The notes: generated by a model not told the origin, from the letters alone. A stretch of DNA of 64,000 bases from Sphaerochaetaceae bacterium (GCA_028532765.1 JAQQAR010000008.1:124001-188000); one strand, 5' to 3'; shown: positions 8,242-17,202, counted from the first letter of the stretch. Numbers and translations: made by a program.

Positions 8242-9879
8242 TTATAGGGCCATGGCATGATGGGACCCACTGTACATCTCATCACGCAAGGCTTTGATGG
8301 ATTCGTCATTGAAATAGTCCTCGAATCCAATCAGCCTGTCAATGACACCTGCTGGGGTGAACTCTACAATGCGGTTTGCAATCGATTCAACAAACTGGTG
8401 GTCATGGCTGTTGAAGAGCAGGACGCCACTGAATTCAATCAATCCATCATTGAGGGCGGTGATGGCCTCCAGGTCCAGATGGCTTGTCGGTTCGTCCAGG
8501 ATCATGCAATTGGCCTGCTCCAGCATCATGCGTGCAAGCACGACGCGGACCTTCTCCCCTCCACTGAGAACCGTACAGTCCTTCAGTGCCTCGTCCCCGC
8601 TGAAGAGCATTCTTCCAAGGAAGGAGCGAATATAGGTATCGTCCTTATCACTGCTGTAGGTCCTGAGCCAATCGGTAATGGAGACGTGCTCATTGAAGAG
8701 GTGTGCGTTGTTCTTGGGGAAGTATGAGAGGCTGGTGGTTACCCCCCACTCAAAACTCCCTGCATCCGGTTCCATGTTTCCACTGAGAATCTCGAAGAGG
8801 ATCGTCTTTGCATAGTGGTTCGGCCCTACAAAGGCTACCTTGTCGTCTGCGTTGAGTACCATGGAGAAGTTGTCCAGAATCTTCTCGCCTTCAATGGTCT
8901 TGCTCAGGCCCTTGACCTCGAGGATCTTCTTTCCTACCTCTCGTTCAGGCTTGAATGCCACATAGGGAAATCTTCTGCTGGACGGCTTGATATCATCAAT
9001 GGTGAGCTTATCGATCAGTTTCTTACGGCTCGTTGCCTGTTTTGCCTTTGCCACGTTGCTGCTGAACCGTTGGATGAACTCCTTCAACTCAGAAATCTTC
9101 TCTTCCCTGCGCTTTTTCTGGTCCTTCATCTGCTTGGCAGCAAGCTGGCTTGAGAGGTACCAGAAATCGTAGTTACCGACATACAGCTGGATCTTGCCGA
9201 AGTCAATGTCTGCAATATGGGTACACACAGTGTTCAGGAAGTGACGGTCGTGGCTTACCACAATGACGGTGTTGTCAAAGTTGGAGAGAAACTCTTCAAG
9301 CCAGTGGATGGATTCAAGGTCAAGGTGGTTGGTGGGCTCGTCAAGCAAGAGAATGTCCGGGTTGCCGAACAGTGCCTGTGCAAGCAGTACACGAACCTTG
9401 ATGTTGTCCTCAACCTCATTCATCATCTTCTGCTGCATCTCTGTGTTGATGCCAAGCCCATCCAGCATCTGTGCTGCCTGGGCTTCGGCTTCCCATCCAC
9501 CAAGGTCTGCAAAGTCACCTTCGAGCTCAGCAGCCCTCAGTCCATCTTCCTCGGTGAAATCTTCCTTCGAGTAGATGGCATCACGTTCCTTCATGATCGA
9601 GTACAACTGCTCATACCCCATGATGACGGTTTCAAGCACGGAATACTCATTGAAGGCAAAGTGGTCCTGCCTGAGAACGGCCATACGCTGGCCGGAGGAG
9701 ATGATGACCTCCCCGCTATCAGCCTCGATCTCACCACTGAGAATTTTCAGGAAGGTGGACTTGCCTGCCCCATTTGCCCCAATTACCCCATAACAGTTTC
9801 CTGGGGTGAACTTTATATTGACTTCCTTGAAGAGTACTTGAGTCCCGTAGGCGAGACCAATGTTTGCAGCTGTAATCAT
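8242..9879 (-). CDS. ABC-F ATPase, YbiT type
   Basis: Ribosome-associated ABC-F protein with two nucleotide-binding domains in one 545-residue chain and no membrane segments. Domain 1 has Walker A GANGAGKST and LLLDEPTNHLD; the linker is basic and helical; domain 2 has LSGGEKVRV and MILDEPTSHLD. Walker A of domain 2 reads GPNHYAKT, with Ala for the last Gly, a form I recall from this subfamily. The start is the Met of MITAANIG, with an AGAGGA site 9 bases before it; the longer frame to 9921 would run toward the tRNA terminator. That terminator ends only 28 bases upstream and no promoter is visible between them. Confidence 0.9.
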   Translation of the reverse strand: MITAANIGLAYGTQVLFKEVNIKFTPGNCYGVIGANGAGKSTFLKILSGEIEADSGEVIISSGQRMAVLRQDHFAFNEYSVLETVIMGYEQLYSIMKERDAIYSKEDFTEEDGLRAAELEGDFADLGGWEAEAQAAQMLDGLGINTEMQQKMMNEVEDNIKVRVLLAQALFGNPDILLLDEPTNHLDLESIHWLEEFLSNFDNTVIVVSHDRHFLNTVCTHIADIDFGKIQLYVGNYDFWYLSSQLAAKQMKDQKKRREEKISELKEFIQRFSSNVAKAKQATSRKKLIDKLTIDDIKPSSRRFPYVAFKPEREVGKKILEVKGLSKTIEGEKILDNFSMVLNADDKVAFVGPNHYAKTILFEILSGNMEPDAGSFEWGVTTSLSYFPKNNAHLFNEHVSITDWLRTYSSDKDDTYIRSFLGRMLFSGDEALKDCTVLSGGEKVRVVLARMMLEQANCMILDEPTSHLDLEAITALNDGLIEFSGVLLFNSHDHQFVESIANRIVEFTPAGVIDRLIGFEDYFNDESIKALRDEMYSGSHHAMAL

Positions 9880-9907
9880 GATTGTGGTTCCTCTTGAATA
9901 GTATCCG

Positions 9908-9936
9908 AAAAAAAAGAGCAACCTGCAAGGCTGCCC
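9908..9936 (-). terminator. intrinsic terminator of the tRNA-Gln/tRNA-Glu transcript
   Basis: On the minus strand GGGCAGCC and GGTTGCTC form an 8-bp stem (two G-U pairs) with a TTGCA loop, followed at once by eight T. It lies 16 bases past the tRNA-Glu end and 28 bases before the ABC-F ATG. Confidence 0.8.
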
Positions 9937-9951
9937 CTTCCATATAAACTA

Positions 9952-10023
9952 TAGTTCCTAGGGGAATCGAACCCCTATTTAGAGACTGAGAATCTCCTGT
10001 CCTAACCATTAGACGAAGGAACC
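9952..10023 (-). tRNA. tRNA-Glu (CTC)
   Basis: A full cloverleaf on the minus strand: acceptor GGTTCCT/AGGAACT, D arm GTCT...GGAC, anticodon stem GGAGA/TCTCT with loop TTCTCAG (anticodon CTC) and T arm AGGGG-TTCGATT-CCCCT. It is 72 nt with discriminator A, and no CCA is encoded. It follows tRNA-Gln by 5 bases and is probably cut from the same transcript. Confidence 0.93.
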
Positions 10024-10028
10024 GGTGC

Positions 10029-10099
10029 CTGGGATGGAGGGATTCGAACCCCCAAAGGCAGAACCAGAATCTGCAGTGTTACCATTACACTACATCCCA
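10029..10099 (-). tRNA. tRNA-Gln (CTG)
   Basis: A full cloverleaf on the minus strand: acceptor TGGGATG/CATCCCA, D arm GTGT...ACAC, anticodon stem GCAGA/TCTGC with loop TTCTGGT (anticodon CTG) and T arm GGGGG-TTCGAAT-CCCTC. It is 71 nt with discriminator G and no encoded CCA. It lies between apt and tRNA-Glu on the same strand. Confidence 0.93.
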
Positions 10100-10166
10100 A
10101 TGTCAAAATCCTGTCGTAGGATACGGAAATGTGTATACTTTGTCAAGTACATGCAGGAATTTCTTC

Positions 10167-10700
10167 CTACTCTCCGTGATACTCCTGCAAAACGTCCACA
10201 GGATGCCCTTCCAGTACTTTTTCATAGTTCAGGAACGGCAACCCAATCACTCCCAAGAACCCTTCAACATGAGCCCCATGTTCCTTGAATATGGTAGCAG
10301 CAGCCTGCAGGGTACCCCCGGTTGCAATCAGGTCATCAACGAACAGAACATGGGAACCCTTTTCAATATCCACTTCCTGGACACATACCATGTCAGAGCC
10401 ATATTCGAGATCAAACCGTTTCTTGATGGTCTTGTTCGGCAACTTCCCGGGCTTCCTGACAAGAATCAGGGGAAGGGAGAGTCGTTCGGCCAAGGGGGCT
10501 GCAAAGACGAATCCACGAGCTTCGACGGCTGCAATGGCGTCAATCTTCCGTCCTTTGCAGAGTTCCTCCAGGCGATCGATACAGTAACGGAAAGCCTCCG
10601 GTACTGCCAGAATACCGGTAATGTCATAATACAGAACTCCCTGTTTCGGGAAATCGGGAACCTTTCTGATTACACTGTCCAAATCATAGTTAGTGTCCAT
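10167..10700 (-). CDS. apt: adenine phosphoribosyltransferase
   Basis: Salvages adenine to AMP with PRPP. The PRPP loop HVLFVDDLIATGGT is clear and the N-terminal PDFPKQGVLYYDIT is typical of the family; about 177 residues, normal length. The ATG at 10700 was chosen because GAGAGG precedes it by 4 bases; an in-frame GTG at 10712 overlaps the tsaD stop and has no good site. It sits directly behind tsaD on the minus strand, so the two are probably cotranscribed. Confidence 0.94.
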   Translation of the reverse strand: MDTNYDLDSVIRKVPDFPKQGVLYYDITGILAVPEAFRYCIDRLEELCKGRKIDAIAAVEARGFVFAAPLAERLSLPLILVRKPGKLPNKTIKKRFDLEYGSDMVCVQEVDIEKGSHVLFVDDLIATGGTLQAAATIFKEHGAHVEGFLGVIGLPFLNYEKVLEGHPVDVLQEYHGE

Positions 10701-10708
10701 AGAACCTC

Positions 10709-11731
10709 TCACTTGGCGTATTGTTTCTTAAATGCTGTAACCCGGGCACTTGGCGCCTCGGAAAAATCACTTCTTATCCCATCCTGGAGATACCGGTAGG
10801 CAAGGGCAGCTATCATGGCACCATTGTCGGTGCAGAGCTTCAGTGAGGGGAAGGAGACCTCATAGCCACCCTCCTGCAGGGAGAGCAGTTCACTTCTCAG
10901 GTAGCTGTTCGCAGCAACCCCACCCCCAGCACTCAATCGCCTAAGTCCTGTTTCCTTCAATGCCTGACGTACCCGCTTCATGAGCATATTCACAGCAGCT
11001 CGCTGGAAGGATGCTGCAATATTCTCAGGGCTCTTCTCACTCTCGCCATCCCAGAAGCTGTCGAGTTGGTTGATCACGGCAGTCTTCAGACCACTGTAAG
11101 AGATATCATACGGATGGTCCATGACATTGAGCTTAGGGCCGGGAAACAGAAAAGCAACAGGATTGCCTGTCCTCGCCAAACGGTCGATGGCAATCCCTCC
11201 AGGGTACCCAAATCCGTAATGCTTGGCGACCTTGTCGAAGGCTTCCCCGATTGCATCGTCTATTGTTGTCCCCAGGACCTCAATGGTATCGTAGTCATCA
11301 ACGCGACAGATCACCGTATGTCCCCCCGAGACCAGTACCCCAAGATATGGATAGTCCAGGGGATGTTCGATCTGGGATGCATACAGGTGTGCCCTGATAT
11401 GATCAATGGTGATAAAGGGAAGGTTCAGGGAAGAGGCAAAACCTTTGGCAAAGCTTACCCCGACAAGCAGTGACCCCAAGAGTCCCGGTCGGCTGGTAAC
11501 AGCTACTGCATCAATGTCATTGACGGTAAGATGGGCCTTATCAAGGGCCGATTGCACAACCTGGCCAATCCATTCAGTGTGGAGCCGGCTGGCTAGTTCA
11601 GGGACAACGCCCTCATAGGGTTTATGGAGTTCAATCTGGGTTGCAATGATATTACTGAGAATGGTATGCCCATCCTCCACCAGGGAAGCACTGCACTCAT
11701 CACATGATGTCTCGATACCAAGGACGATCAT
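10709..11731 (-). CDS. tsaD: tRNA threonylcarbamoyladenosine synthase subunit TsaD
   Basis: Transfers the threonylcarbamoyl group to A37 of ANN-decoding tRNAs, with TsaB/E partners. The 340-residue protein has GIETSCDECSAS, EGVVPELASRLH, the metal-binding DHIRAH (His111 and His115, the same numbers as in E. coli) and the CTDNGAMIA block near the C-terminus. The ATG overlaps the stop of a small upstream gene by ATGA, with TTGGAGG 4 bases before it. apt follows. Confidence 0.96.
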   Translation of the reverse strand: MIVLGIETSCDECSASLVEDGHTILSNIIATQIELHKPYEGVVPELASRLHTEWIGQVVQSALDKAHLTVNDIDAVAVTSRPGLLGSLLVGVSFAKGFASSLNLPFITIDHIRAHLYASQIEHPLDYPYLGVLVSGGHTVICRVDDYDTIEVLGTTIDDAIGEAFDKVAKHYGFGYPGGIAIDRLARTGNPVAFLFPGPKLNVMDHPYDISYSGLKTAVINQLDSFWDGESEKSPENIAASFQRAAVNMLMKRVRQALKETGLRRLSAGGGVAANSYLRSELLSLQEGGYEVSFPSLKLCTDNGAMIAALAYRYLQDGIRSDFSEAPSARVTAFKKQYAK

Positions 11732-11991
11732 AGATCCTCCAAGTCATAATCATCATCAAGCAATGCATAGTCCTCCGCTGTGAAGTTGATTACTTTCTCA
11801 CTGACCAACGGCGCAATATCCTTGAGCTCAAAACCGTACTCCAAGGCATTAGGAAACATGTCCAACAAAAATTGGGCGACATCCGGCTGCCACCCTACCC
11901 CAACTTTGGTACGTACTGCTTGTTTTTCTGTATTCAGCAAGACAACCACCTCCTGGGCGACAGCATGTCTGAACCGTCTCTCTCTATTCAC
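11728..11991 (-). CDS. small conserved-looking protein of unknown function
   Basis: I do not recognise this gene. From the GTG at 11991 it encodes about 87 residues: a basic start, a middle with VAQEVVVLLNTEKQAV and QPDVAQFLLDMFP, and a very acidic end (LLDDDYDLEDL). No signal peptide or membrane segment is seen. GTG 11991 is preferred because AGAGGG lies 5 bases before it; a TTG at 12012 would add seven residues. The ATGA overlap with tsaD argues that it is real and translated with it. Confidence 0.6.
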   Translation of the reverse strand: MNRERRFRHAVAQEVVVLLNTEKQAVRTKVGVGWQPDVAQFLLDMFPNALEYGFELKDIAPLVSEKVINFTAEDYALLDDDYDLEDL

Positions 11992-12077
11992 CGTATCCCT
12001 CTTCACCCGCAAGCCTACTCGACATTAGAGGGAAAGGTCAAGGTAAAGGTGAGCAGGTATTTTATACACAATCCGTC

Positions 12078-12106
12078 TTTACCTTCTTCCCTGTTTCGGG
12101 TAGAAT
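12078..12106 (+). promoter_or_regulatory. candidate promoter of tRNA-Thr
   Basis: TTTACC (12078-12083), a 17-base spacer and TAGAAT (12101-12106), with the mature tRNA starting 24 bases past the -10 box. The -35 matches four and the -10 five of six consensus positions. Confidence 0.5.
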
Positions 12107-12129
12107 GCTCCTGTTTTCATACGTTTATT

Positions 12130-12201
12130 GCCAAAATAGCTCAGCGGTAGAGCAGCTCACTCGTAATGAGCAGGTCAAGGGTTCAATTCCCTTTTTTGGC
12201 T
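12130..12201 (+). tRNA. tRNA-Thr (CGT)
   Basis: A 72-nt cloverleaf: acceptor GCCAAAA/TTTTGGC, D arm GCTC...GAGC, anticodon stem GCTCA/TGAGC with loop CTCGTAA (anticodon CGT), T arm AAGGG-TTCAATT-CCCTT and discriminator T. CCA is not encoded. It stands alone with its own promoter and terminator. Confidence 0.93.
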
Positions 12202-12207
12202 CAAGAA

Positions 12208-12232
12208 GCGGTTCCTTAGGGGACCGCTTTTT
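12208..12232 (+). terminator. intrinsic terminator after tRNA-Thr
   Basis: GCGGTTCC and GGGACCGC form an 8-bp stem with loop TTAG, followed by five T. It begins 6 bases after the tRNA. Confidence 0.85.
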
Positions 12233-12277
12233 CATATTGTTCTGCTGGTAATAACGCTCATATGAACAAAGGGAATC

Positions 12278-12991
12278 TCACTTTGATTTGCCCAGATAGG
12301 CATACTTGATATCTTCATTCTCCAGAAGTGTCATACCAGGTCCTGACAAAGTTATATTTCCTGTCTCCATAACATAGCCTTCATGGGCTGTACGAAGTGC
12401 CACATTCGCATTTTGCTCGATGAGCAGTACCGTTACACCCGCCTCATTTACACGCTTTATGATAGTAAATATGTCCCTTACCACCAGTGGAGCAAGTCCA
12501 AGCGAGGGTTCGTCCATCATGATCATCTTGGGACTTGCCATCAGGGCTCTTCCCACAGCAAGCATCTGTTGCTCGCCCCCAGAAAGGGTTCCAGCAAGTT
12601 GCCAATACCGTTCCTTGAGCCTGGGAAACAAATCGTATACTCGTTCGAGGTTTTGTTGCTCCTCTGTTTTATCCTGCAAATACCCACCGATCTTCAAATT
12701 TTCCAACGTTGTCAGATTGGCAAATACGCGTCTACCTTCGGGAACGAGAACCAATCCTCTCTCAACAATCTTACGGGTATCCATACCATTGAGTTTTTCT
12801 CCATTATAGGTGATGGTTCCACTGGTCACCGGAACCATGCCCATAATGGAGCGCAAGGTTGTAGATTTACCTGCACCATTTGCACCTATGAGGGTTACTA
12901 TCTGACCTTCTTGGACAGAGAAAGAAATACCGTTGAGTGCTACGATACCACCATAACAAACCTTCAGATTCTGTACTTCAAGCAAACTCAT
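12278..12991 (-). CDS. livF: branched-chain amino acid ABC transporter ATPase LivF
   Basis: One of two ATPases of a Liv-type importer for branched-chain amino acids or related compounds. The 237 residues have Walker A GANGAGKST, signature LSGGEQQML, Walker B MIMMDEPSLGLAP and the LivF-type IEQNANVAL H-loop region. The ATG overlaps the livG stop (ATGA). Last gene of livKHMGF. Confidence 0.94.
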   Translation of the reverse strand: MSLLEVQNLKVCYGGIVALNGISFSVQEGQIVTLIGANGAGKSTTLRSIMGMVPVTSGTITYNGEKLNGMDTRKIVERGLVLVPEGRRVFANLTTLENLKIGGYLQDKTEEQQNLERVYDLFPRLKERYWQLAGTLSGGEQQMLAVGRALMASPKMIMMDEPSLGLAPLVVRDIFTIIKRVNEAGVTVLLIEQNANVALRTAHEGYVMETGNITLSGPGMTLLENEDIKYAYLGKSK

Positions 12992-13827
12992 ATCTCTTCA
13001 TCCCCCAGATAGGCCTTGATAACCTTGGGATTGTTCTGGATTTCAGTGGCATTTCCCTCAGCAATCATCTTCCCGTAATCCAATACATAAATATGGTCTG
13101 AAATCTCCATGACCAAGTTCATATGATGCTCGATAAGAAAAACAGTAAGGTTGAACGAATTCTGTATCTCCTTGATGAAGGCAGAAAGCATCTCCGTTTC
13201 TTTTGGATTCATGCCTGCAGCAGGTTCATCAAGCAACAATAACTTGGGCCCGGTTGCCAGTGCCCTGGCAATCTCCAGCCTTCGCTGTTTCCCATAGGGT
13301 AAAGATGAAGAAATCTCGTCACGATTGGACAGTAAACCCACCCTATCCAGAAGTTCTTCTGTATCCTGATGCATTTCCAACTCTTCCGACCGGTTAAGCC
13401 TGAACGTTGAACGCAACAATCCTGCATTGATGTGGCAGTGCTTGGCTATCAGTACATTCTCAAAGACCGTAAGGTCCTTGAACAATCTGATATTCTGAAA
13501 TGTACGAGCCATACCAAGACGTGTTATCTTATCAGGTGTATTCACCACCTGCTCCCCATATGGCGTCTTATACGTCCCGTTGTAAATCTTTTTCATCTTG
13601 CCACGGGGAAAGTTCTCTCCGATTACCATATCTTCAAAAACCACCCTTCCATTCGTAGGTTGATAGCCTCCTGTTATTACGTTGAAAGCGGTAGTCTTTC
13701 CTGCTCCGTTGGGTCCGATGAGCGCAGTGATTCTCTCTTTCTGGATTTCAATAGAGAGATCGTCAACAGCCACAACTCCGCCAAACTGCATCGTTATATG
13801 TTCAGTCCTCAAGACCACATCGTTCAT
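12988..13827 (-). CDS. livG: branched-chain amino acid ABC transporter ATPase LivG
   Basis: The second ATPase of the Liv importer. Walker A GPNGAGKTT, signature SLPYGKQRRLEIARAL, Walker B LLLLDEPAAGMNP and the switch LIEHHMN are visible in 279 residues. The start is the Met of MNDVVLRTEH, which has GGAGGG upstream and an ATGA overlap with livM; the longer frame to 13884 lies inside livM. The stop overlaps livF. Confidence 0.94.
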   Translation of the reverse strand: MNDVVLRTEHITMQFGGVVAVDDLSIEIQKERITALIGPNGAGKTTAFNVITGGYQPTNGRVVFEDMVIGENFPRGKMKKIYNGTYKTPYGEQVVNTPDKITRLGMARTFQNIRLFKDLTVFENVLIAKHCHINAGLLRSTFRLNRSEELEMHQDTEELLDRVGLLSNRDEISSSLPYGKQRRLEIARALATGPKLLLLDEPAAGMNPKETEMLSAFIKEIQNSFNLTVFLIEHHMNLVMEISDHIYVLDYGKMIAEGNATEIQNNPKVIKAYLGDEEI

Positions 13828-14960
13828 TTCAAATTCCCTCCGGTACGTGATTTCTTGCTGAACCTGGAAAACAAACGATCCCAACTAAACTCATTGGAAC
13901 CCATCAATCCCCTGCGATAGATAAGCACTACCATCATCAACAAGAAGGAGAATATCACCATTCTGAAGCCAGTTTTAAACAGAGGAACCTGCCATCCAGC
14001 AATGACCAGCGGTTGGTCAAAGAAGCGTAACCACCACTCTTTGGCCGCAGTTACCAGGAAGGCACTGAGTATTGAACCAGAAACACTCCCGATACCACCG
14101 ATTACCACGATAAGTAAAATGTCGTAGGTCAAGGTAATGGAGAAGGTCTTGGCTTCGATGGACCGCATGTACATCGCCAGAAGGCCACCAGCGATTGCTG
14201 AAAAGAAGGAGCTGATGATAAAACTCATCTCCTTATGCTTGAATAGGTTTATACCCATCGCTTCTGCAGCAATCTCATCCTCCCTGATGGCCTTGAAAGC
14301 ACGACCATATGAGGACTTGATAAGCATCACCATGAAAATAATACAAAAAGCCACTACGACGAACGGGGTGATCAAGGACGGGACAAGCCCCCAGAGCATA
14401 GCCGGGAAATTGGGAATCTTGTTCAGTCCGTAGGATCCGTTTGTTATCTGGTCAAACTGCGGTGAAGAAAAAATCGCCCTTACAATCTCAGACAGCCCAA
14501 GGGTTGCTATTGCAAGGTAATCACTTTTCAATCTCAGCACTGCAATCCCCACCAGTGCGGCAGCAAAGGCAGCCAACAGACCACCCAACAGCAGAGCGAT
14601 GAATGGGTAGAGAATCTGTAAGGAAGCAGGGCTTGCAGCCATCAGTTCCTTCACAGCCCTGATTGCAGGATGCACCCCATTCATGTAATAGACCCCATCC
14701 AGATTCTTCACGGGAATCAAGAGTATTGCAGTAGTATATGCACCGATTGACATAAATCCCGCTTGTCCCAGACTGAACAAACCAGTAAAGCCATTGAGAA
14801 GGTTCATGGAAACAGCAACAAGGGAAAGAATCACAGCTTTAGTAAGAACTGAGACCAACATACCATTCTGCAATCGGTGTGCATCCAGCCAGTATAGAAA
14901 TAGTGTTATTAACACCAATGTTACCAATGTAAGTATCTGGTTTCGACGGATTTTCATCAT
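13824..14960 (-). CDS. livM: branched-chain amino acid ABC transporter permease LivM
   Basis: Inner-membrane permease of the Liv system, 378 residues, with about ten hydrophobic segments and the permease signature GRAFKAIREDEIAAEAMGIN. The N-terminus is basic (MMKIRRNQ), then a first membrane segment. It overlaps livH upstream and livG downstream by ATGA, so all cytoplasmic-side components are translationally coupled. The C-terminal tail of about 30 residues is basic and cytoplasmic. Confidence 0.94.
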   Translation of the reverse strand: MMKIRRNQILTLVTLVLITLFLYWLDAHRLQNGMLVSVLTKAVILSLVAVSMNLLNGFTGLFSLGQAGFMSIGAYTTAILLIPVKNLDGVYYMNGVHPAIRAVKELMAASPASLQILYPFIALLLGGLLAAFAAALVGIAVLRLKSDYLAIATLGLSEIVRAIFSSPQFDQITNGSYGLNKIPNFPAMLWGLVPSLITPFVVVAFCIIFMVMLIKSSYGRAFKAIREDEIAAEAMGINLFKHKEMSFIISSFFSAIAGGLLAMYMRSIEAKTFSITLTYDILLIVVIGGIGSVSGSILSAFLVTAAKEWWLRFFDQPLVIAGWQVPLFKTGFRMVIFSFLLMMVVLIYRRGLMGSNEFSWDRLFSRFSKKSRTGGNLK

Positions 14961-15838
14961 ACTTTCTCCACTGTTTTCTCGCCGAACAAACCGGTCGGTC
15001 GCACGAGCAACATCACAATCAACAAAAGAAATGTGAATGCATCCGAATAGGTTGAATATCCCAAGGCAACAAGCAATGTTTCAACAATTCCTATAAAGAA
15101 CCCTCCTATGACCGCCCCTGGAATATTGCCGATACCCCCGAATACTGCTGCAACAAAGCATTTAAGACCCGGGAGTGTACCAGAGAAAGGAGTTACCGAC
15201 ATACGATCGGTAAAATAGAGAATTGACCCTACACCAGCCAAAAATGAACCAATGGCAAAAGTTACTGAAATAATCCTGTTGATATTGATACCCATCAGTT
15301 TAGCGGTTTCAAAATCCTTACTTACAGCCCGCATCGCCATTCCAGTCTTTGTCTTATTGACCAAAATCATGAGGATGATCACCAAAAACAACGTAAGTAC
15401 GGGAGTGAGCAACGTTACCAGGGAGGCACTGAGTGTACCCAACTGGAATATTCGCTTAAGAAAAGGAATTTCAGGATAACCCCTCGGGATTGCAGTAAAG
15501 AGGTACGTCGATACATTCTGAAGAAGATACGATACTCCTATGGCACTTATCATGATTGACATCCTGGGAGCACTTCTCAGGGGTTTGTAGGCAGCACGTT
15601 CGATACCAATACCCATGAGGGTTGTAACTGTCAAGGTTATTATGATGGCAATAGGCCATGGAAAACTTGCCAAGGCAAAAATCATAAAATACCCGGCCAT
15701 CATGAAGATATCCCCATGGGCGAAATTAATTAATCGGAGAATGCCATATACCAAGGTATAGCCAATGGCTATCAAGGCGTATGCACCTCCTAAAGAGATC
15801 CCTGTCAAGCAATGCTGCAGGATAGTCGTCATACTCAT
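14957..15838 (-). CDS. livH: branched-chain amino acid ABC transporter permease LivH
   Basis: The second inner-membrane permease, 293 residues, with the LivH hallmarks NFAHGDIFMMAGY near residue 38 and MRAVSKDFETAKLMGIN in the ATPase-contact loop. GGAG lies 8 bases before the ATG. It is separated from livK by about 110 bases that hold a stem-loop, while livHMGF themselves overlap. This suggests lower expression than the binding protein. Confidence 0.94.
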   Translation of the reverse strand: MSMTTILQHCLTGISLGGAYALIAIGYTLVYGILRLINFAHGDIFMMAGYFMIFALASFPWPIAIIITLTVTTLMGIGIERAAYKPLRSAPRMSIMISAIGVSYLLQNVSTYLFTAIPRGYPEIPFLKRIFQLGTLSASLVTLLTPVLTLFLVIILMILVNKTKTGMAMRAVSKDFETAKLMGININRIISVTFAIGSFLAGVGSILYFTDRMSVTPFSGTLPGLKCFVAAVFGGIGNIPGAVIGGFFIGIVETLLVALGYSTYSDAFTFLLLIVMLLVRPTGLFGEKTVEKV

Positions 15839-15916
15839 CAGCTGTTCTCCATGTCCAAGCTAGGCAACTGAAAGTTGCTGGTAAAATGAGAAAACGGGCA
15901 TCGGAAAAAGGGTTTA

Positions 15917-15936
15917 GCCGGAAATTGGTTTCCGGC
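15917..15936 (-). promoter_or_regulatory. intercistronic stem-loop between livK and livH
   Basis: A perfect 8-bp hairpin (GCCGGAAA, loop TTGG on the plus strand, TTTCCGGC) placed 15 bases past the livK stop. No T-run touches the stem; a short CTTTTT follows six bases later on the minus strand. It probably protects the livK message or causes partial termination. Confidence 0.65.
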
Positions 15937-15951
15937 CAACAGAAAGAATCA

Positions 15952-17118
15952 TTACTTTGCGATACTGACAGTTTTCAAGAACTTGAACTGCCCGTTTTCA
16001 ACTACCTTGATGAATGCCATATCTTTATTAGCATCACCATTTTCATTGAATACGATTCGCCCTGTAACACCTTCAACATCCACGTCTACCAAAGCAGAAC
16101 GAATGGCAGGTCCTTTTGTTGAGTTTGCTGCTTCTATGGCTTTGATTGCAGTTATATACGCATCATAGCCAAGAGCGGAAACAGCTGGAATGATATCGGG
16201 TTGCTTGTTTGCAACCAAGTATTTCTTGAAACCCTCGATAAACTTTGCTGCTTCATCGGTAGCTGGGTCAGCATCATCAAAGAATGTGGAGAGCGCAACA
16301 CCTTCTGCACTTGAACCTGCATTTTCAATGATTGATGAATTTTCCCAGGTATCGCCTGCCATGATCTTTGCGGTAATGCCGAGCTCTCTTGCCTGCTTAA
16401 TGATGAGCGGAGCAGTAGCAATGGAAGAAGGGGCAAAGATTACATCAGGGTCAGCTGCCTTGATATTTGTAAGAATTGACTTGAAGTCTGTGGTATTGGT
16501 CTGGAACCGTTGTTCACTCACAACCTGACCACCAAGACCAGAGAAGGCCCTACTGAAGAAGTTACCAAGACCGGATGAATAATCATCACCCAATTGCGTG
16601 ATGACCGCCGCTTTCTTCGCGCCTTCTTGCCAAGCATAGTTGGCCATCACCGTCCCCTGGAAGGGATCAAGAAAGCATACACGGAAATAGTAGTCATTAC
16701 CCAAGGTTACCTGTGGATTGGTACAAGAGGCGCCAATAGCAGGTACTTGGTTGTCAAGGAAAATATCTCCAGCGGCAATGGAAACTCCAGACCCATAGGA
16801 CCCGAGAATCACAGAAGCTCCACTGGAAATCAGACTCTGAGCAGCAGTAACTGCTTCTGTCTTGTCAGACTTATTATCAGCTTCCACAAGTCTAACATTG
16901 TAGGTCTCCCCATTGATTTGCACGGTGGGATAGACTTCATTCGCATACCGCATTCCCAGTACTTCCTGATACCCTCCTCCACCATTCTCTCCGGTTTGAG
17001 GCTCGAACACTCCAATTACCACTTCTTTGACATCACTTGCTTGTTCGGAAGAACCATTGGCAAACATGAAGGAAGAAGCAAAAAGGAGCACCAACAAAAA
17101 CACAGTCAGTCTTTTCAT
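15952..17118 (-). CDS. livK: branched-chain amino acid ABC transporter substrate-binding protein
   Basis: Periplasmic binding protein of the Liv system, 388 residues. It starts with a signal peptide (MKRLTVFLLVLLFASSFMFA, cleavage near residue 20) and has no lipobox cysteine, so it is likely soluble in the periplasm. The mature part has the type I fold with VVIGVFEPQTGENGG at its start. The Met at 17118 was chosen because GGAGGG precedes it and the signal peptide begins there; the frame to 17142 adds eight unlikely residues. First gene of livKHMGF. The ligand cannot be fixed from sequence. Confidence 0.92.
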   Translation of the reverse strand: MKRLTVFLLVLLFASSFMFANGSSEQASDVKEVVIGVFEPQTGENGGGGYQEVLGMRYANEVYPTVQINGETYNVRLVEADNKSDKTEAVTAAQSLISSGASVILGSYGSGVSIAAGDIFLDNQVPAIGASCTNPQVTLGNDYYFRVCFLDPFQGTVMANYAWQEGAKKAAVITQLGDDYSSGLGNFFSRAFSGLGGQVVSEQRFQTNTTDFKSILTNIKAADPDVIFAPSSIATAPLIIKQARELGITAKIMAGDTWENSSIIENAGSSAEGVALSTFFDDADPATDEAAKFIEGFKKYLVANKQPDIIPAVSALGYDAYITAIKAIEAANSTKGPAIRSALVDVDVEGVTGRIVFNENGDANKDMAFIKVVENGQFKFLKTVSIAK

Positions 17119-17173
17119 ACAAGCCCTCCAAAATGAATACATATGTAAACATTATTGCTTTCAGGACATACTA

Positions 17174-17202
17174 TTTACAAGATAAATTTTACCGAATATC
17201 AA
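17174..17202 (-). promoter_or_regulatory. candidate livK promoter
   Basis: Minus strand: TTGATA (17197-17202), 17-base spacer, TGTAAA (17174-17179), about 56 bases before the livK ATG. The -35 is good and the -10 only moderate. Confidence 0.4.

Noticed and set aside
8800-8830. Defective-looking Walker A (GPNHYAKT) in the second ABC-F domain
   Set aside because: I recall the same AKT form in YbiT-type relatives, so it looks like a subfamily trait and not decay.
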